From contig NZ_RIBS01000010.1 in NCBI RefSeq assembly GCF_003719825.1, positions 24,516-88,515 on the forward strand: 64,000 nt of DNA. Direction: 5' to 3'. The notes below the pieces were generated by a model. The model ran no database searches. It had not been told where the DNA came from and saw nothing but the letters and a program-made list of their open reading frames with translations. Made by a program: the position numbers and the translations under genes. This DNA is from Montanilutibacter psychrotolerans (lineage in GTDB: Bacteria; Pseudomonadota; Gammaproteobacteria; Xanthomonadales; Xanthomonadaceae). Numbering within the stretch: position 1 is the stretch's first letter; each line of letters begins with the position of its first letter. Positions 25,640 through 34,249 of this stretch are shown in pieces.

Positions 25640-25657
25640 GGTGGACTCACGGTTGGG

Positions 25658-26260
25658 TCAGAGGGGGAAAAGCAGGGCGGTGGCAGATGCGACCAGCAGC
25701 ACGCCCATCGCGCGATCCAGGCGCAGCAGCCCCGTCGCATCGGTCAGCACGCGCCGGGCATACGTTCCCAGCAGCGCCCAGGCCATCAGGCAAGCGCTCG
25801 AGATGACGGCAAACATCAGAAGCAACCCCGCCGACGTCATCGCGCTCGGGACTGCCATCGCCTGCGACGCGCCGACGACCGTCAGCGCCAGCGTCCAGGC
25901 CTTGGGGTTGGTGAACTGGAAGCCGAACATCGCGATGGCGCCGCGCGCGTCCGACTCTCCGGTGTGCGCGGGCATCGCCGTGCCGGCGCGTGCGATCAGC
26001 ACCACGCCCATCCAGACCAGGTAGGCGGCACCGGCGAGAACCATCGCGGTGTGCAGGCGCGGATTCGATGCCAGCACCGTGGCCAGCCCGACCTGCGCCA
26101 GCACCAGCATCGCGATGCCGCCCAGCACGATGCCCGCCAACGCCGGCAACACCGACCGGACGCCGCCGGACACCGCTTTGCGCAGCACGACGACGTTGTT
26201 GGGCCCCGGCGTCGCCGCGGAGACGAAGATGAGCATCGCGATGCTGGCGAAGGCGTCCAT
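25658..26260 (-). CDS. LysE/RhtB-family exporter
   Basis: Inner-membrane amino-acid or metabolite exporter of 200 residues with about six hydrophobic segments. The N-terminal TPGPNNVVVLRKAVSGG (17-33) is the LysE/RhtB signature and FQFTNPKAWTLAL is the second family motif. It is the first gene of a two-gene leftward unit with the FMN reductase and is divergent from a LysR gene 165 bp away. Substrate cannot be predicted. Confidence 0.9.
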   Translation of the reverse strand: MDAFASIAMLIFVSAATPGPNNVVVLRKAVSGGVRSVLPALAGIVLGGIAMLVLAQVGLATVLASNPRLHTAMVLAGAAYLVWMGVVLIARAGTAMPAHTGESDARGAIAMFGFQFTNPKAWTLALTVVGASQAMAVPSAMTSAGLLLMFAVISSACLMAWALLGTYARRVLTDATGLLRLDRAMGVLLVASATALLFPL

Positions 26261-26425
26261 GTGGTTCTCCCATCGGGTGCCTGTTTTGCACCGGTTTCGA
26301 CCTCCCCGCGGCGTAGCGGCCGCCGCCTACATCACGGCATTGGCTTTGGCTGCAGGGCTTCTGGAGGAAAGTGTGGCGCCGCGCCGTGGTCCGATGGACG
26401 TGGGTTGTGGTCTACTTAAGTCACC

Positions 26426-27328
26426 ATGAAACCCATCCCGCTGAACGCGCTGCGCGCCTTCGCCCTGACCGTCCGGCACGGCGGCGTGCGCTCGGCGGCG
26501 CGCGAGCTGTCGGTGTCCCATTCGGCGATCAGCCGTCACATCAGCGAACTCGAGCGCTGGCTCGGCGCGCCATTGATCGAGCGCGGCGCGAGCACCCGCG
26601 GGCTGCTCGTCACCGCGCAAGGCGATCGCCTGGCGACCGCCGCGCTGGATGCTCTGCGCGATATCGGGCTGGCGGTCGATGCCGTGCGCGAGCTTCGTCC
26701 CGCGCACGCCGTGGCGATCTCGACCACGCCGTCGTTCGCCGCTCGCTGGCTGCTGCAGCGCCTGCCCGCACTGGAGCGCGCGCACCCGCGCCTGGAAGTG
26801 TCGCTGCACGTCGACCAACGCCTCGACGATCCGCATGCCAGCACCAGCGACTTCGCCATCCGCAGTGGTCGCGGGCCGTGGCCGGACGTCATCGCCGAAC
26901 CGCTGATGGGCGACGCGTTGTACCCGGTGATGAGCCCCGCCCTCTGGGAGGCCTCGGGGCGGCCCGCCGACAGCGCCGCACTGCGTGGGCTGCGGCTGCT
27001 GCACGACCGCGACGCCAGCGCGAGCTGGCAACTGTGGCGAGAGGCCTTCGGACCGGCCGATCTGGATGTGCGATCCGGCCCGCGACTGGCGTCGAGCGAC
27101 CTGTTGCTCCGCGCGGCGGCGCAGGGCATGGGCGTGGCGCTGGCCCGCCATCGCCTGGTGCAGGACGACCTCGCGACCGGCCTGCTGATGCGTCCGTTCG
27201 GCGAACGCCACATCGCGCTGGAGACGTCCTACTGGATCGTCACCCCGCACCGCACGCACGTGCGCGATGCCGCGCGCACGGTGATCGCCTGGCTGCGCCG
27301 CGAGGCGCAGGCGCAACCGGGCGCGTGA
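26426..27328 (+). CDS. LysR-family regulator (GcvA-like)
   Basis: LysR regulator of 300 residues. The N-terminus PLNALRAFALTVRHGGVRSAA with HSAISRHISELERWLG is the GcvA-type HTH (residues 5-50). The effector domain contains FAIRSGRGPWPDVIAEPLM and ends in RTVIAWLRREA. It is divergent from the LysE exporter and probably controls it with the FMN reductase. No convincing dyad was picked out in the 165-bp gap. Confidence 0.88.
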   Translation: MKPIPLNALRAFALTVRHGGVRSAARELSVSHSAISRHISELERWLGAPLIERGASTRGLLVTAQGDRLATAALDALRDIGLAVDAVRELRPAHAVAISTTPSFAARWLLQRLPALERAHPRLEVSLHVDQRLDDPHASTSDFAIRSGRGPWPDVIAEPLMGDALYPVMSPALWEASGRPADSAALRGLRLLHDRDASASWQLWREAFGPADLDVRSGPRLASSDLLLRAAAQGMGVALARHRLVQDDLATGLLMRPFGERHIALETSYWIVTPHRTHVRDAARTVIAWLRREAQAQPGA

Positions 27329-27416
27329 CCCCCGGTTGCGGACACCTCGAGCGCCGATTTACCTTCCTGCCGCGAGAAGAGGAGGCGACCCGCGTCGCCT
27401 CGCTCAACCATCTTGC

Positions 27417-27824
27417 TTACGGCGCGCCGGCTGCGTCCGGGTCCATGTGCATGACTTCCCAGACGTGGCCGTCGAGATCCTCGTAGCCGCGCTGGTACAT
27501 GAAACCGTAGTCCTTCGCTTCGTTGGGCGAGTTCGCGCCGGCGGCGATGGCCTTGTCGACCAGTGCGTCGACCGCGGCGCGGCTCTCGGCGGACACGCAC
27601 AGCAGCACTTCGGTGGCCTTGTGCGCATCGGAGATCGGCTTGTTGGTGAACCCCTGGAAGAACGGCTCGACCAGCAGCATCACGTAGATGTCGTCGGACA
27701 CGATCATGCAGGTGGCGTTCTGGTCGGTGAAACGGGGATTGAAGCTGTAGCCGAGCTGCGTGTAGAAGGCGACGGCGCGATCGAGATCCTTGACGGGCAG
27801 GTTGACGAAAATCTTGGTGGTCAT
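27417..27824 (-). CDS. VOC-superfamily (glyoxalase-like) protein
   Basis: Protein of 135 residues with one vicinal-oxygen-chelate domain pair. IFVNLPVKDLDRAVAFYTQLGYSF begins the first module and YEDLDGHVWEVMHMD (about 114-128), with the metal-type E, ends the second. The subgroup (PhnB/lactoylglutathione-lyase-like) includes many proteins of unknown substrate. The start at 27824 has AAGGA upstream. Confidence 0.88.
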   Translation of the reverse strand: MTTKIFVNLPVKDLDRAVAFYTQLGYSFNPRFTDQNATCMIVSDDIYVMLLVEPFFQGFTNKPISDAHKATEVLLCVSAESRAAVDALVDKAIAAGANSPNEAKDYGFMYQRGYEDLDGHVWEVMHMDPDAAGAP

Positions 27825-28051
27825 GGTGCGTCCTTGGTTGAGGGAGTTCGGCGTCGCGGGACCGGACCTCGTGTCCGTTTTTCCGCGTGCTTGAAGGTGC
27901 GACGAACGGGCGAGGCCCAAATCGACACGCGGCGACAATTCAATTTCGTCGACGTGACGACGGGACCCTCCGCACCGGCCCACTGCCGCCACGCACGCGC
28001 TTGCGGCATGCTGCGCAACCGCGATTACACCGACACCACAAGGCAACCACC

Positions 28052-28315
28052 ATGGCGATGGCCGAATCCGATATCGAGAAGGGCTGGATCTACCGCACCA
28101 GCAACGACCAGGAGCGGCTGGTGCTGGGCTGGGACCGCGACGGCCGGGTGGTCTACACGTCCAAGGGCGGCAACGCGTCCGCGCCATTCCAGAATTGCCA
28201 CGTGCGCATCACGACGAAGAAGTTCGCCCAGCGCGCGATCGGCAAGCTGCGCTTCGTCGAGGACCTGCAGACCTACATCGTCGCCAACAAGGCCACGACG
28301 GTGGTGGTGCGCTGA
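28052..28315 (+). CDS. Conserved-looking small basic protein (87 residues)
   Basis: Unrecognised protein of 87 residues with beta-rich pattern: GWIYRTSNDQERLVLGWDRD, then VVYTSKGG, ITTKKFAQRAIGKLR and a final strand ending TTVVVR. No signal peptide. The start is either ATG 28052 or ATG 28058, which differ by two residues; longer upstream extensions are unlike protein. It faces away from the VOC gene. Function unknown. Confidence 0.6.
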   Translation: MAMAESDIEKGWIYRTSNDQERLVLGWDRDGRVVYTSKGGNASAPFQNCHVRITTKKFAQRAIGKLRFVEDLQTYIVANKATTVVVR

Positions 28316-28510
28316 TCGGCGCGGCGGAAGCGCCCGCCCGACAAAGCCGTGACGTACGTCGCACTGGGCTGACGCATCGTTCGCACGTCGTGGGCGCATC
28401 GACCTGAACGGCGTCACGGTGCCCTTGCGCGCGTCCGGATTGGCTCCCGGTCCGTTCAGTTTTGTCCACCTAGCATCGGCCACCTGCCTCTCACCCGACC
28501 CGGAGTCCCG

Positions 28511-28900
28511 ATGAAACGTCTGCTGCTGGCCACGTCCCTTGCTGTGCTGTCGCTTTCGTCGGTCACCGCGTTTGCAGGTGGGGGCCACGGCCACGGTCAT
28601 GATCGCCATGACCGCCACGGCCACGACGATCGTCGCGACCGCCATCGTGATCGCCACCGCCACCACGATCGTCATCGCCACCACGACAACGGTAACCACT
28701 ACGGCCACCGCCGGGCCTTCCGTCGTGGCGAGCGTGTGCCGGTGGTCTACCTGGAGCCGCGCTACTACGTGCACGACTACCACGTCTATCACCTGTCGGC
28801 GCCACCGCGCGGCTACCGCTGGGTGCGTCCGGACGACGGCCGCTACCTGCTGATCCAGACCGCGACCGGCCTGATCTCGCAGATCCTGGGCGGCAACTGA
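28511..28900 (+). CDS. RcnB-like His-rich periplasmic protein
   Basis: Exported protein of 129 residues. A signal peptide (KRLLLATSLAVLSL, cleavage near AFA) leads into a His/Asp/Arg-rich segment (residues 25-68) with dozens of His, then the RcnB-type domain: GERVPVVYLEPRYYVHDY, SAPPRGYRWVRPDDGRYLLI and TGLISQIL. RcnB of enteric bacteria helps nickel/cobalt homeostasis in the periplasm; here the long His tract suggests metal buffering, though that is inference. A GGAG site precedes the start and a clear terminator follows. Confidence 0.8.
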   Translation: MKRLLLATSLAVLSLSSVTAFAGGGHGHGHDRHDRHGHDDRRDRHRDRHRHHDRHRHHDNGNHYGHRRAFRRGERVPVVYLEPRYYVHDYHVYHLSAPPRGYRWVRPDDGRYLLIQTATGLISQILGGN

Positions 28901-28920
28901 TCCGCCTTGACCCGACACCG

Positions 28921-28946
28921 AAAAGCCCCGCATCGCGGGGCTTTTT
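28921..28946. terminator. Strong bidirectional-type Rho-independent terminator
   Basis: AAAAGCCCCGC (28921-28931) and GCGGGGCTTTT (35-45 of the same block) make an 11-bp stem with a 3-nt loop and T-runs on both strands. It separates the convergent RcnB-like and SDR genes. Confidence 0.92.
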
Positions 28947-28967
28947 ATTGCACGGCGATCGCCGGCC

Positions 28968-29639
28968 TTACCAGGGCAACGCGGTGCCGTTGGCGTGCCA
29001 GAAGCTGCCGGTCTGTTCGAAGGTGAGCGTGTCCATCCGCTCGACCAGCTGCGCGGCCGACTGCACCGGCGTGACGTCGCCGTTGCCGCCCACCATGTCG
29101 GTGGCCACGTAACCGGGGTGCAGCAGGAACACCGAGATGCCGCGCGGCCGCAGGTCGTTCGCCAGCGACTTGCCGATGGCATTCACCGCCGCCTTCGACG
29201 CGCGGTAGCCGTAATACCCGCCGGAGCCGTTGTCGGCTACCGAGCCCATGCGACTGGTGATGATGCCGATCCGGCTGCCCTCGCCGAGCTGGCGCAACAG
29301 CGCCTGCGCCACGCGCAACGGGCCCACGGCATTGACCTCGAATTGCCGGCGCAGGCTGTCGAATCCGATCTCATCGATGGTGCCCAACGATTCCTTCGCC
29401 AGGATGCCGGCGTTGAGCATCAGCGTGTCGATACGCACATCGCCGATGCGCCGTGCGAGCGCCGCGAGCGCTTCGCCGTCGGTCACGTCGACGCCGGCCT
29501 CGACGCGCGCGCCGGTCTGCTCGAGCGCCGCACTGCCGCTGCGGCACACGGCGATGACCCGGTCGCCACGTGCGGCGTGATGTTGCGCCAGTGCCAGGCC
29601 AATGCCGCGATTGGCACCGGTGATCAGGACGGTCTTCAT
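28968..29639 (-). CDS. Short-chain dehydrogenase (C-factor-like)
   Basis: SDR oxidoreductase of 223 residues. The NAD(P)-binding ITGANRGIGLALAQ (6-19), a NAG motif in LMLNAGIL, Ser in ITSRMGSV and the catalytic YRASK are all present. The short length and VFLLHPGYVATDMVGG near the end match the CsgA/C-factor-like subgroup. The start at 29639 gives the standard MKTVLITGAN. Substrate unknown. Confidence 0.9.
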   Translation of the reverse strand: MKTVLITGANRGIGLALAQHHAARGDRVIAVCRSGSAALEQTGARVEAGVDVTDGEALAALARRIGDVRIDTLMLNAGILAKESLGTIDEIGFDSLRRQFEVNAVGPLRVAQALLRQLGEGSRIGIITSRMGSVADNGSGGYYGYRASKAAVNAIGKSLANDLRPRGISVFLLHPGYVATDMVGGNGDVTPVQSAAQLVERMDTLTFEQTGSFWHANGTALPW

Positions 29640-29750
29640 GGCGTGTTCCAAGGCGTGGGAACCCTGGCAATGGTGGCGAGCGACGCGGCAATCAAGCGCC
29701 GCCCGCGACACTTCAGTCGGCGAGCACCGCGCCGGCGCCGCGCCACGCCC

Positions 29751-30680
29751 TCAGCACGAATCGCCGAGGTTGCCGATCTCCGAGCCGCCCAGGTGGTTGC
29801 CCAGGTACTTCCGGAGCCGCGGCTGCTGCCCTTGCATGACCGGCATGCTGCCTGTCTTTCCGGTCAGCGCATCGGTCCAGGAGATCTCGATGGGCACCAG
29901 GACCGTGCCGTACAACTCCCTCGCACTGGCCACGCTGGCCATCACCAACTGCTCCTCGACGCGGTCCTTCTCCGGTGAGCTGGCCCCGCGCACGACATCG
30001 ATCGAGACCGTATCGCTGGTCCAGCCTCGGCTCGTCGGCGGCAGGTCGTAGTACGCGATCGCCTCGCCATTGGCGGACGGCTCGAACCACGGCTGGAGGG
30101 GGCTGGGGTGCGGCGAGGATTTCCGGATGAAACGGATGGTCACGTTCTGCGCATCGGCGTAACCGATGTTGCGGATCCCCAGGAGGACGACCTGCCGCGC
30201 GTGCAGTCCCTCTCGCGAGCATGTGTCGCCCGTCATCAGGCCCTTGCGTTCGCGCCATCGCGGAACGGCGATGGTGAACTCGTTGCCCATCTGGGTCGTC
30301 GGATAGGAGATGCGTTGGCCCAGGCAGGCCTGATCGGCTCCGCATTGCGACACGTCCAGCGCAAAGCTCTTGGCCAGCGGCGTCGAGAAGCTGATGGCCA
30401 GTCGCGCCGCCAGAACGTACTGCTTCTCGGAAACCTCCATGGCCCCCTTGCTGATGTCGAGCTGGCCCTTGGCCACGTCGATGTTGCCCTTGGCCACGTT
30501 GAGCTCGGCGATGCTCTTCTGCAGGGCCTGCAGCTTGAGGTTGCCGAAGTAGCCGGCCACCGACAGCATCAATCCGACGCTGACCGAGACGATCGAAACG
30601 ATCTTGGTCGTGTTGTCGAGCCGCTTCTGCGCGCCGCCGTCGCCCTTGCCCTGGTCGGTGACCGTGTCCTTGTCGCTCAT
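29751..30680 (-). CDS. Membrane-anchored coiled-coil protein, unrecognised
   Basis: Protein of 309 residues. Near residues 25-48 it has one membrane segment (VSIVSVSVGLMLSVAGYF), followed by a heptad-like stretch (LQALQKSIAELNVAKGN to residue 85) with repeated NVAKG/DVAKG/DISKG, and then a soluble domain with several Cys. N-in, domain outside is the likely topology. No family recognised. The start is uncertain: ATG 30680 (MSDKD) is favoured, while an in-frame ATG at 30742 would add an Arg-rich leader. Single gene, leftward. Confidence 0.6.
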   Translation of the reverse strand: MSDKDTVTDQGKGDGGAQKRLDNTTKIVSIVSVSVGLMLSVAGYFGNLKLQALQKSIAELNVAKGNIDVAKGQLDISKGAMEVSEKQYVLAARLAISFSTPLAKSFALDVSQCGADQACLGQRISYPTTQMGNEFTIAVPRWRERKGLMTGDTCSREGLHARQVVLLGIRNIGYADAQNVTIRFIRKSSPHPSPLQPWFEPSANGEAIAYYDLPPTSRGWTSDTVSIDVVRGASSPEKDRVEEQLVMASVASARELYGTVLVPIEISWTDALTGKTGSMPVMQGQQPRLRKYLGNHLGGSEIGNLGDSC

Positions 30681-30858
30681 CGTCGCGTCGTCCGTGCTGA
30701 CCGGCTCCCGCCGCACGGTGTTGCGCGCGCGTCGACGGGCCATTCCGAGTACCCAGGGCAACGGGATCGGCCGGGGTGGCCGGACAGTCCGGCCGGTGCG
30801 GCTCCGCTAGACGCATGGCAGGGCTCAGGCCCACGCGCGCGGCCTCACCCGACGCCCG

Positions 30859-31980
30859 TCAGTCGACGCCTGCAACGGCGACAGCTGGCGCATCAGTGGC
30901 GGTGGCGGTGGCGGCATCGCGCCACCAGCGCGTCCCGGTGTGCGGCGAACGCAGGTCCACACGCTCGCCCATGCGCGGCGTCGCCAGCGCGATGCCGCGT
31001 GTCCGCGCGAGCGCTTCCACGCGCTCAAACGGCTCGCGCCAATCGTGCATCGCCAGGTCGAACGTGCCGTTGTGCACGGGCAACAACCAGCGCCCACGCA
31101 GGTCGACGTGCGCCTGCACGGTCTGTTCGGGCTGCATGTGCACGTACGGCCATTGGGCGTCGTAGGCACCGGTTTCGAGCAGGGTCAGGTCGAACGGGCC
31201 GAAGCGCTCGCCGATCTTGCGAAACCCGTCGAAGTAGCCGGTGTCACCGCTGAAGAACACGCGCAGGTCGTTGTCGACGATCACCCAGGAGGCCCACAGC
31301 GTCATGTTGCCGTCGGTCATGCCGCGTCCGGAGAAGTGCTGCGCGGGCGTCGCGATGATGCGCAACCCGTCGATGTCAACACCCTCCCACCAATCCAGCT
31401 GGCGCACCTTGGCCGGATCCACGCCCCACGCGATCAGGCGATCGCCGACGCCCAACGGGGTGAGGAACACGCCGGCGGTCTTGGCAAGGTGCTGCACGGT
31501 GGCGCGATCGAGGTGATCGTAGTGGTCGTGCGACAAGATCACGCCGCGGATCGACGGCAACGCGTCGAGCGCGATCGGCGGCGCATGGAAACGCCGGGGC
31601 CCGATCCACTGCAGCGGTGACGCGCGCTCGGCGAACACCGGATCGGTGATCCAGTAGTCGCCGCGCAGCTTCAACAGCACGGTCGAATGGCCAAGGCGAA
31701 ACAGGCTCCGGTCCGGCGCCGCGTCCAGGTCGGAACGCGTCAGCTCCTGCATCGGCAGCGGCGTCGTCGGCTCGGTGCCGGCCGGCTTGTTGAAGAAGAA
31801 GTCCCAGGCAATCCGCAGGCTCTTGCCGAAGCGCTCGGCGGGCTTGGGTGCTGAATTGCGGAATCGCCCGTCGACCTGCTGGGGCGAACCGGTGTAGTCG
31901 GCGACGGGACGGGGCAGGGCGGGCAACAGGCAGGCAGTCACGATCAGGGCTCCGGCGGTCAGGCAGACCAAACGTTTCAT
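30859..31980 (-). CDS. NAPE-PLD-like MBL-fold hydrolase
   Basis: Protein of 373 residues. The hydrophobic N-terminus (CLTAGALIVTACLLPALP) is a signal peptide or anchor. The metallo-beta-lactamase fold is clear, with metal motif LSHDHYDHLD (H151, H153, D155, H156), later TPAQHFSGRG, FFSGDTGY and a final LPVHNGTFDLA. This order is that of the N-acyl-phosphatidylethanolamine phospholipase D/UlaG branch, so a lipid phosphodiester could be the substrate. It is divergent from a TetR gene; two matching operator dyads lie in the gap, so it is probably repressed by that TetR. Confidence 0.85.
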   Translation of the reverse strand: MKRLVCLTAGALIVTACLLPALPRPVADYTGSPQQVDGRFRNSAPKPAERFGKSLRIAWDFFFNKPAGTEPTTPLPMQELTRSDLDAAPDRSLFRLGHSTVLLKLRGDYWITDPVFAERASPLQWIGPRRFHAPPIALDALPSIRGVILSHDHYDHLDRATVQHLAKTAGVFLTPLGVGDRLIAWGVDPAKVRQLDWWEGVDIDGLRIIATPAQHFSGRGMTDGNMTLWASWVIVDNDLRVFFSGDTGYFDGFRKIGERFGPFDLTLLETGAYDAQWPYVHMQPEQTVQAHVDLRGRWLLPVHNGTFDLAMHDWREPFERVEALARTRGIALATPRMGERVDLRSPHTGTRWWRDAATATATDAPAVAVAGVD

Positions 31981-32024
31981 GGATGGGACTCAGGCAGTGG
32001 CGGATCGGGGACCGACCCAAGAAC

Positions 32025-32042
32025 CTACACTACCCAGTGTAG
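32025..32042. promoter_or_regulatory. TetR operator 1
   Basis: CTACACTACCCAGTGTAG is a perfect inverted repeat of CTACACT around four bases. A second dyad with the same TACACT-type half-site lies 35 bp away, in the gap between the MBL-fold gene and the TetR gene. Confidence 0.8.
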
Positions 32043-32060
32043 TTCCCAATCACAGGAAAG

Positions 32061-32076
32061 TACACTGCTCGGTGTA
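32061..32076. promoter_or_regulatory. TetR operator 2
   Basis: TACACTGCTCGGTGTA matches operator 1 at most positions and is a near-perfect dyad. It ends 10 bp before the TetR start, where binding would block the repressor's own promoter. Confidence 0.8.
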
Positions 32077-32086
32077 AAATGTTGCC

Positions 32087-32722
32087 ATGACCGTTGCCAG
32101 CCCTGCTCCCAACCGCCTGACCGACCGCAAGCGCGCCGCGATCGTCGAGGCGGCGATCGAGGAATTCCGTCTGTCCGGCTACGAGGCGACCAGCATGGAC
32201 CGCATCGCCGCGAGCGCGGGCGTGTCCAAGCGCACCGTCTACAACCACTTCCCGAGCAAGGAGGTGCTGTTTGCGCAGATCCTCCAGCAGTTGTGGGACC
32301 GCAGCGCCGCTGCGGTCGACGTGGCCTACCGTCCCGACCGCCCGTTGCGCGCGCAGTTGCTGGAGCTGATAACGCAGAAGCTTCGCCTGCTCGGCGACGA
32401 GGCGTTTGTCTCGCTGGCGCGCGTCGCCATCGCCGCGGGCATCCACTCGCCCGAACGTGCGCAGGAAATGGTCGCCAGGATGGGCGACCGCGAGGAGGGA
32501 CTGACGCGGTGGATTCGGTCCGCCGCCGCCGACGGCCGACTGACCACGCCCGACCCGGTGTTCGCCTCGCTGCAACTGCAGGGGCTGGTGAAAGCGTTCG
32601 CCTTCTGGCCGCAGGTGACGCTGGGCCAGCCACCGCTGACGCCCGATCGTCAGGCGCTGGTGGCCGAATCGGCGACGGATCTGTTCCTGGCCCACTACGG
32701 CCGTCAACCGGGCAGCCACTAG
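32087..32722 (+). CDS. TetR-family repressor
   Basis: Repressor of 211 residues. The N-terminal HTH is IVEAAIEEFRLSGYEATSMD followed by VSKRTVYNHFPSKEVLFAQIL. The C-terminal domain (AefR/TetR_C_C-type, with LVALARVAIAA-like VSLARVAIAAG) is unlike the other TetR in this window. Two operator dyads precede it, so it should regulate itself and the divergent lipid-hydrolase-like gene. Ligand unknown. Confidence 0.9.
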   Translation: MTVASPAPNRLTDRKRAAIVEAAIEEFRLSGYEATSMDRIAASAGVSKRTVYNHFPSKEVLFAQILQQLWDRSAAAVDVAYRPDRPLRAQLLELITQKLRLLGDEAFVSLARVAIAAGIHSPERAQEMVARMGDREEGLTRWIRSAAADGRLTTPDPVFASLQLQGLVKAFAFWPQVTLGQPPLTPDRQALVAESATDLFLAHYGRQPGSH

Positions 32723-32832
32723 CACGCGGTCGGCCGGCGGCGGCTCCGCGCACGCCACCACCGGACCACACTGCGGGACCGCGCTACGGGAGTCGGCCTC
32801 GACCGCATTGGCGAGGCCGATCCGTCGGGCGA

Positions 32833-33408
32833 TCAGCGTCCCGCGGCGTCCTTGCGCCCCAGCCACCAGGCCATCGCCGCGCCCGCCAGCAGCCAGCCGA
32901 TCACCTGCTCGGCGAGTGCGCCCAGGGTGAACGTCAGCGGGAACATGTACCAGTTCCAGTACGGCACGCTGATGGCCAGCCAGCTGAAGAGTCCAGCCGC
33001 GCCGGCCACCAGCACGCGACGGCCAAAACTCCACGCGCCCAGCGACAGGATCCACGCCAGGACGGCCGACGCCAGAAGCACGCTGACAAACTGCTTGCCC
33101 AGGTTCGGGGCCATGCTGGTCGTCGCCGGATTGCCGTCGGGCTGATACACCACGAAGGCGTAGGCCTTGCCGCGGCTTTCCTCGAGGAACGCCTTCATCG
33201 CCGCCTCGTCGCCGTACTTCTCCATCTCCATGCTTGGATACATGTAGACGCCGGGTTCGGTGGCCGACTGGCCGATGGCGTCGAGCACGGCCTCTTGTTG
33301 CGGCGGAAACCGGAAGCCGGCCTCGCCGATGGGTAGCGCCATGTGCGCCACCGCACCCCAGATGAACATCACGATGCCACCGATGATCGCCGCGATCGCT
33401 ATTCGCAT
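32833..33408 (-). CDS. Conserved inner-membrane protein
   Basis: Protein of 191 residues. The first segment (IAIAAIIGGIVMFIWGAVAHM) is a membrane anchor, then comes a soluble loop of about 80 residues, followed by three more hydrophobic segments from about 105 to 180. The layout and FIWGAVAHMALPIGEAGF resemble a group of uncharacterised membrane proteins found widely in proteobacteria. The start at 33408 has GGGGAG upstream. It converges with the TetR gene. Confidence 0.75.
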   Translation of the reverse strand: MRIAIAAIIGGIVMFIWGAVAHMALPIGEAGFRFPPQQEAVLDAIGQSATEPGVYMYPSMEMEKYGDEAAMKAFLEESRGKAYAFVVYQPDGNPATTSMAPNLGKQFVSVLLASAVLAWILSLGAWSFGRRVLVAGAAGLFSWLAISVPYWNWYMFPLTFTLGALAEQVIGWLLAGAAMAWWLGRKDAAGR

Positions 33409-33544
33409 GACGCACGCTCCCCGAGTGTGGTGAACCCGCCGCCGAGCTTGCGCCCGGGACGGGGCGACCACAATCCCGGCGTCGGAGGCCTGGGACGAAT
33501 CGCGCCACAACTTCACCGCCCCCACGCGCGGTACCCGACCGGCG

Positions 33545-33583
33545 CGGTTGCGTTGCGCGGTTGCGTTGCGCGGTTGCGTTGCG
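33545..33583. repeat. 13-bp tandem repeat, three copies
   Basis: Three perfect units of CGGTTGCGTTGCG, followed by a partial CGG. They lie in the 343-bp gap between a leftward membrane-protein gene and a rightward lipoprotein gene; nothing else is seen there. Confidence 0.85.
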
Positions 33584-33751
33584 CGGTGGCGATGGGAGGA
33601 TGGTGGCTTCCTTGCCACACGTGCCAACCCCATGACCTCAGCCGTCGCAATCGCCCACCTGCCCGGCCAGTCCGCCGAGTCCGCCACCGCCGCCCCCAAC
33701 GCCGGACAGGAAAGAAGGCCGACCCGTCGCGCACACCCGAAACTGCCGGCG

Positions 33752-34126
33752 ATGCCAATCGTGCTGAACGCCCTGCTGCTGGCCAGCCTGGTGGGTTGTG
33801 CGACAGGCACCAGCGGCGGCGCGACCGACGGCAGCCCACGCGCGCTGGTGATTGACCAGCCGGTGGCGATCGAAGGCGTGGTGACGCGTGTCGACACCTC
33901 ACCGATGGCGTACGACGGCAATGCATTGGTGGTTCTCACCAGCCAGGCGCATGGCACGGTGACCGTGCACCTGCCCGCGCGCCGCAACCTGTGCAAGGCG
34001 CAGGGCATGGACCTGCTGGACACGCTGCAAGCCGGCGACCGCCTCCGCGTCGACGGCACCGCCACCGGACCGGGTGAAGTCAGCGTCTGCCTGGAGGCCT
34101 CGCACCGCCTGCAGCGCGCGGACTGA
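33752..34126 (+). CDS. Small lipoprotein
   Basis: Protein of 124 residues with a short signal peptide and lipobox LVGC (Cys near 17). The mature part is a single small beta-rich domain: LVIDQPVAIEGVVTRVD, LVVLTSQAHGTVTVHL, with two Cys (NLCKAQG and VSVCLEA). The architecture suggests an OB-like or SH3-like fold, not identified. The start at 33752 gives the lipoprotein; upstream frame is repeat-derived. Confidence 0.7.
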   Translation: MPIVLNALLLASLVGCATGTSGGATDGSPRALVIDQPVAIEGVVTRVDTSPMAYDGNALVVLTSQAHGTVTVHLPARRNLCKAQGMDLLDTLQAGDRLRVDGTATGPGEVSVCLEASHRLQRAD

Positions 34127-34249
34127 TGGCCCACCGGGCCTCCACCAGGCTTCGAAACTCGCGCCGAATGGAAGGGCTCGTCTCCCGGCGCAGGCGTCGG
34201 CATCTGCGGCAGGCACCTGGCGCCCGCGGTTTCCGCGTACTCCGAAACT

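Noticed and set aside
23280..26024. Rightward 914-residue frame
   Set aside because: Antisense to the ART-like and FMN reductase genes, with low-complexity Arg/His/Gln composition.
33545..33583. Possible CRISPR array
   Set aside because: Units are 13 bp, directly abutting without spacers, so it is a simple tandem repeat.
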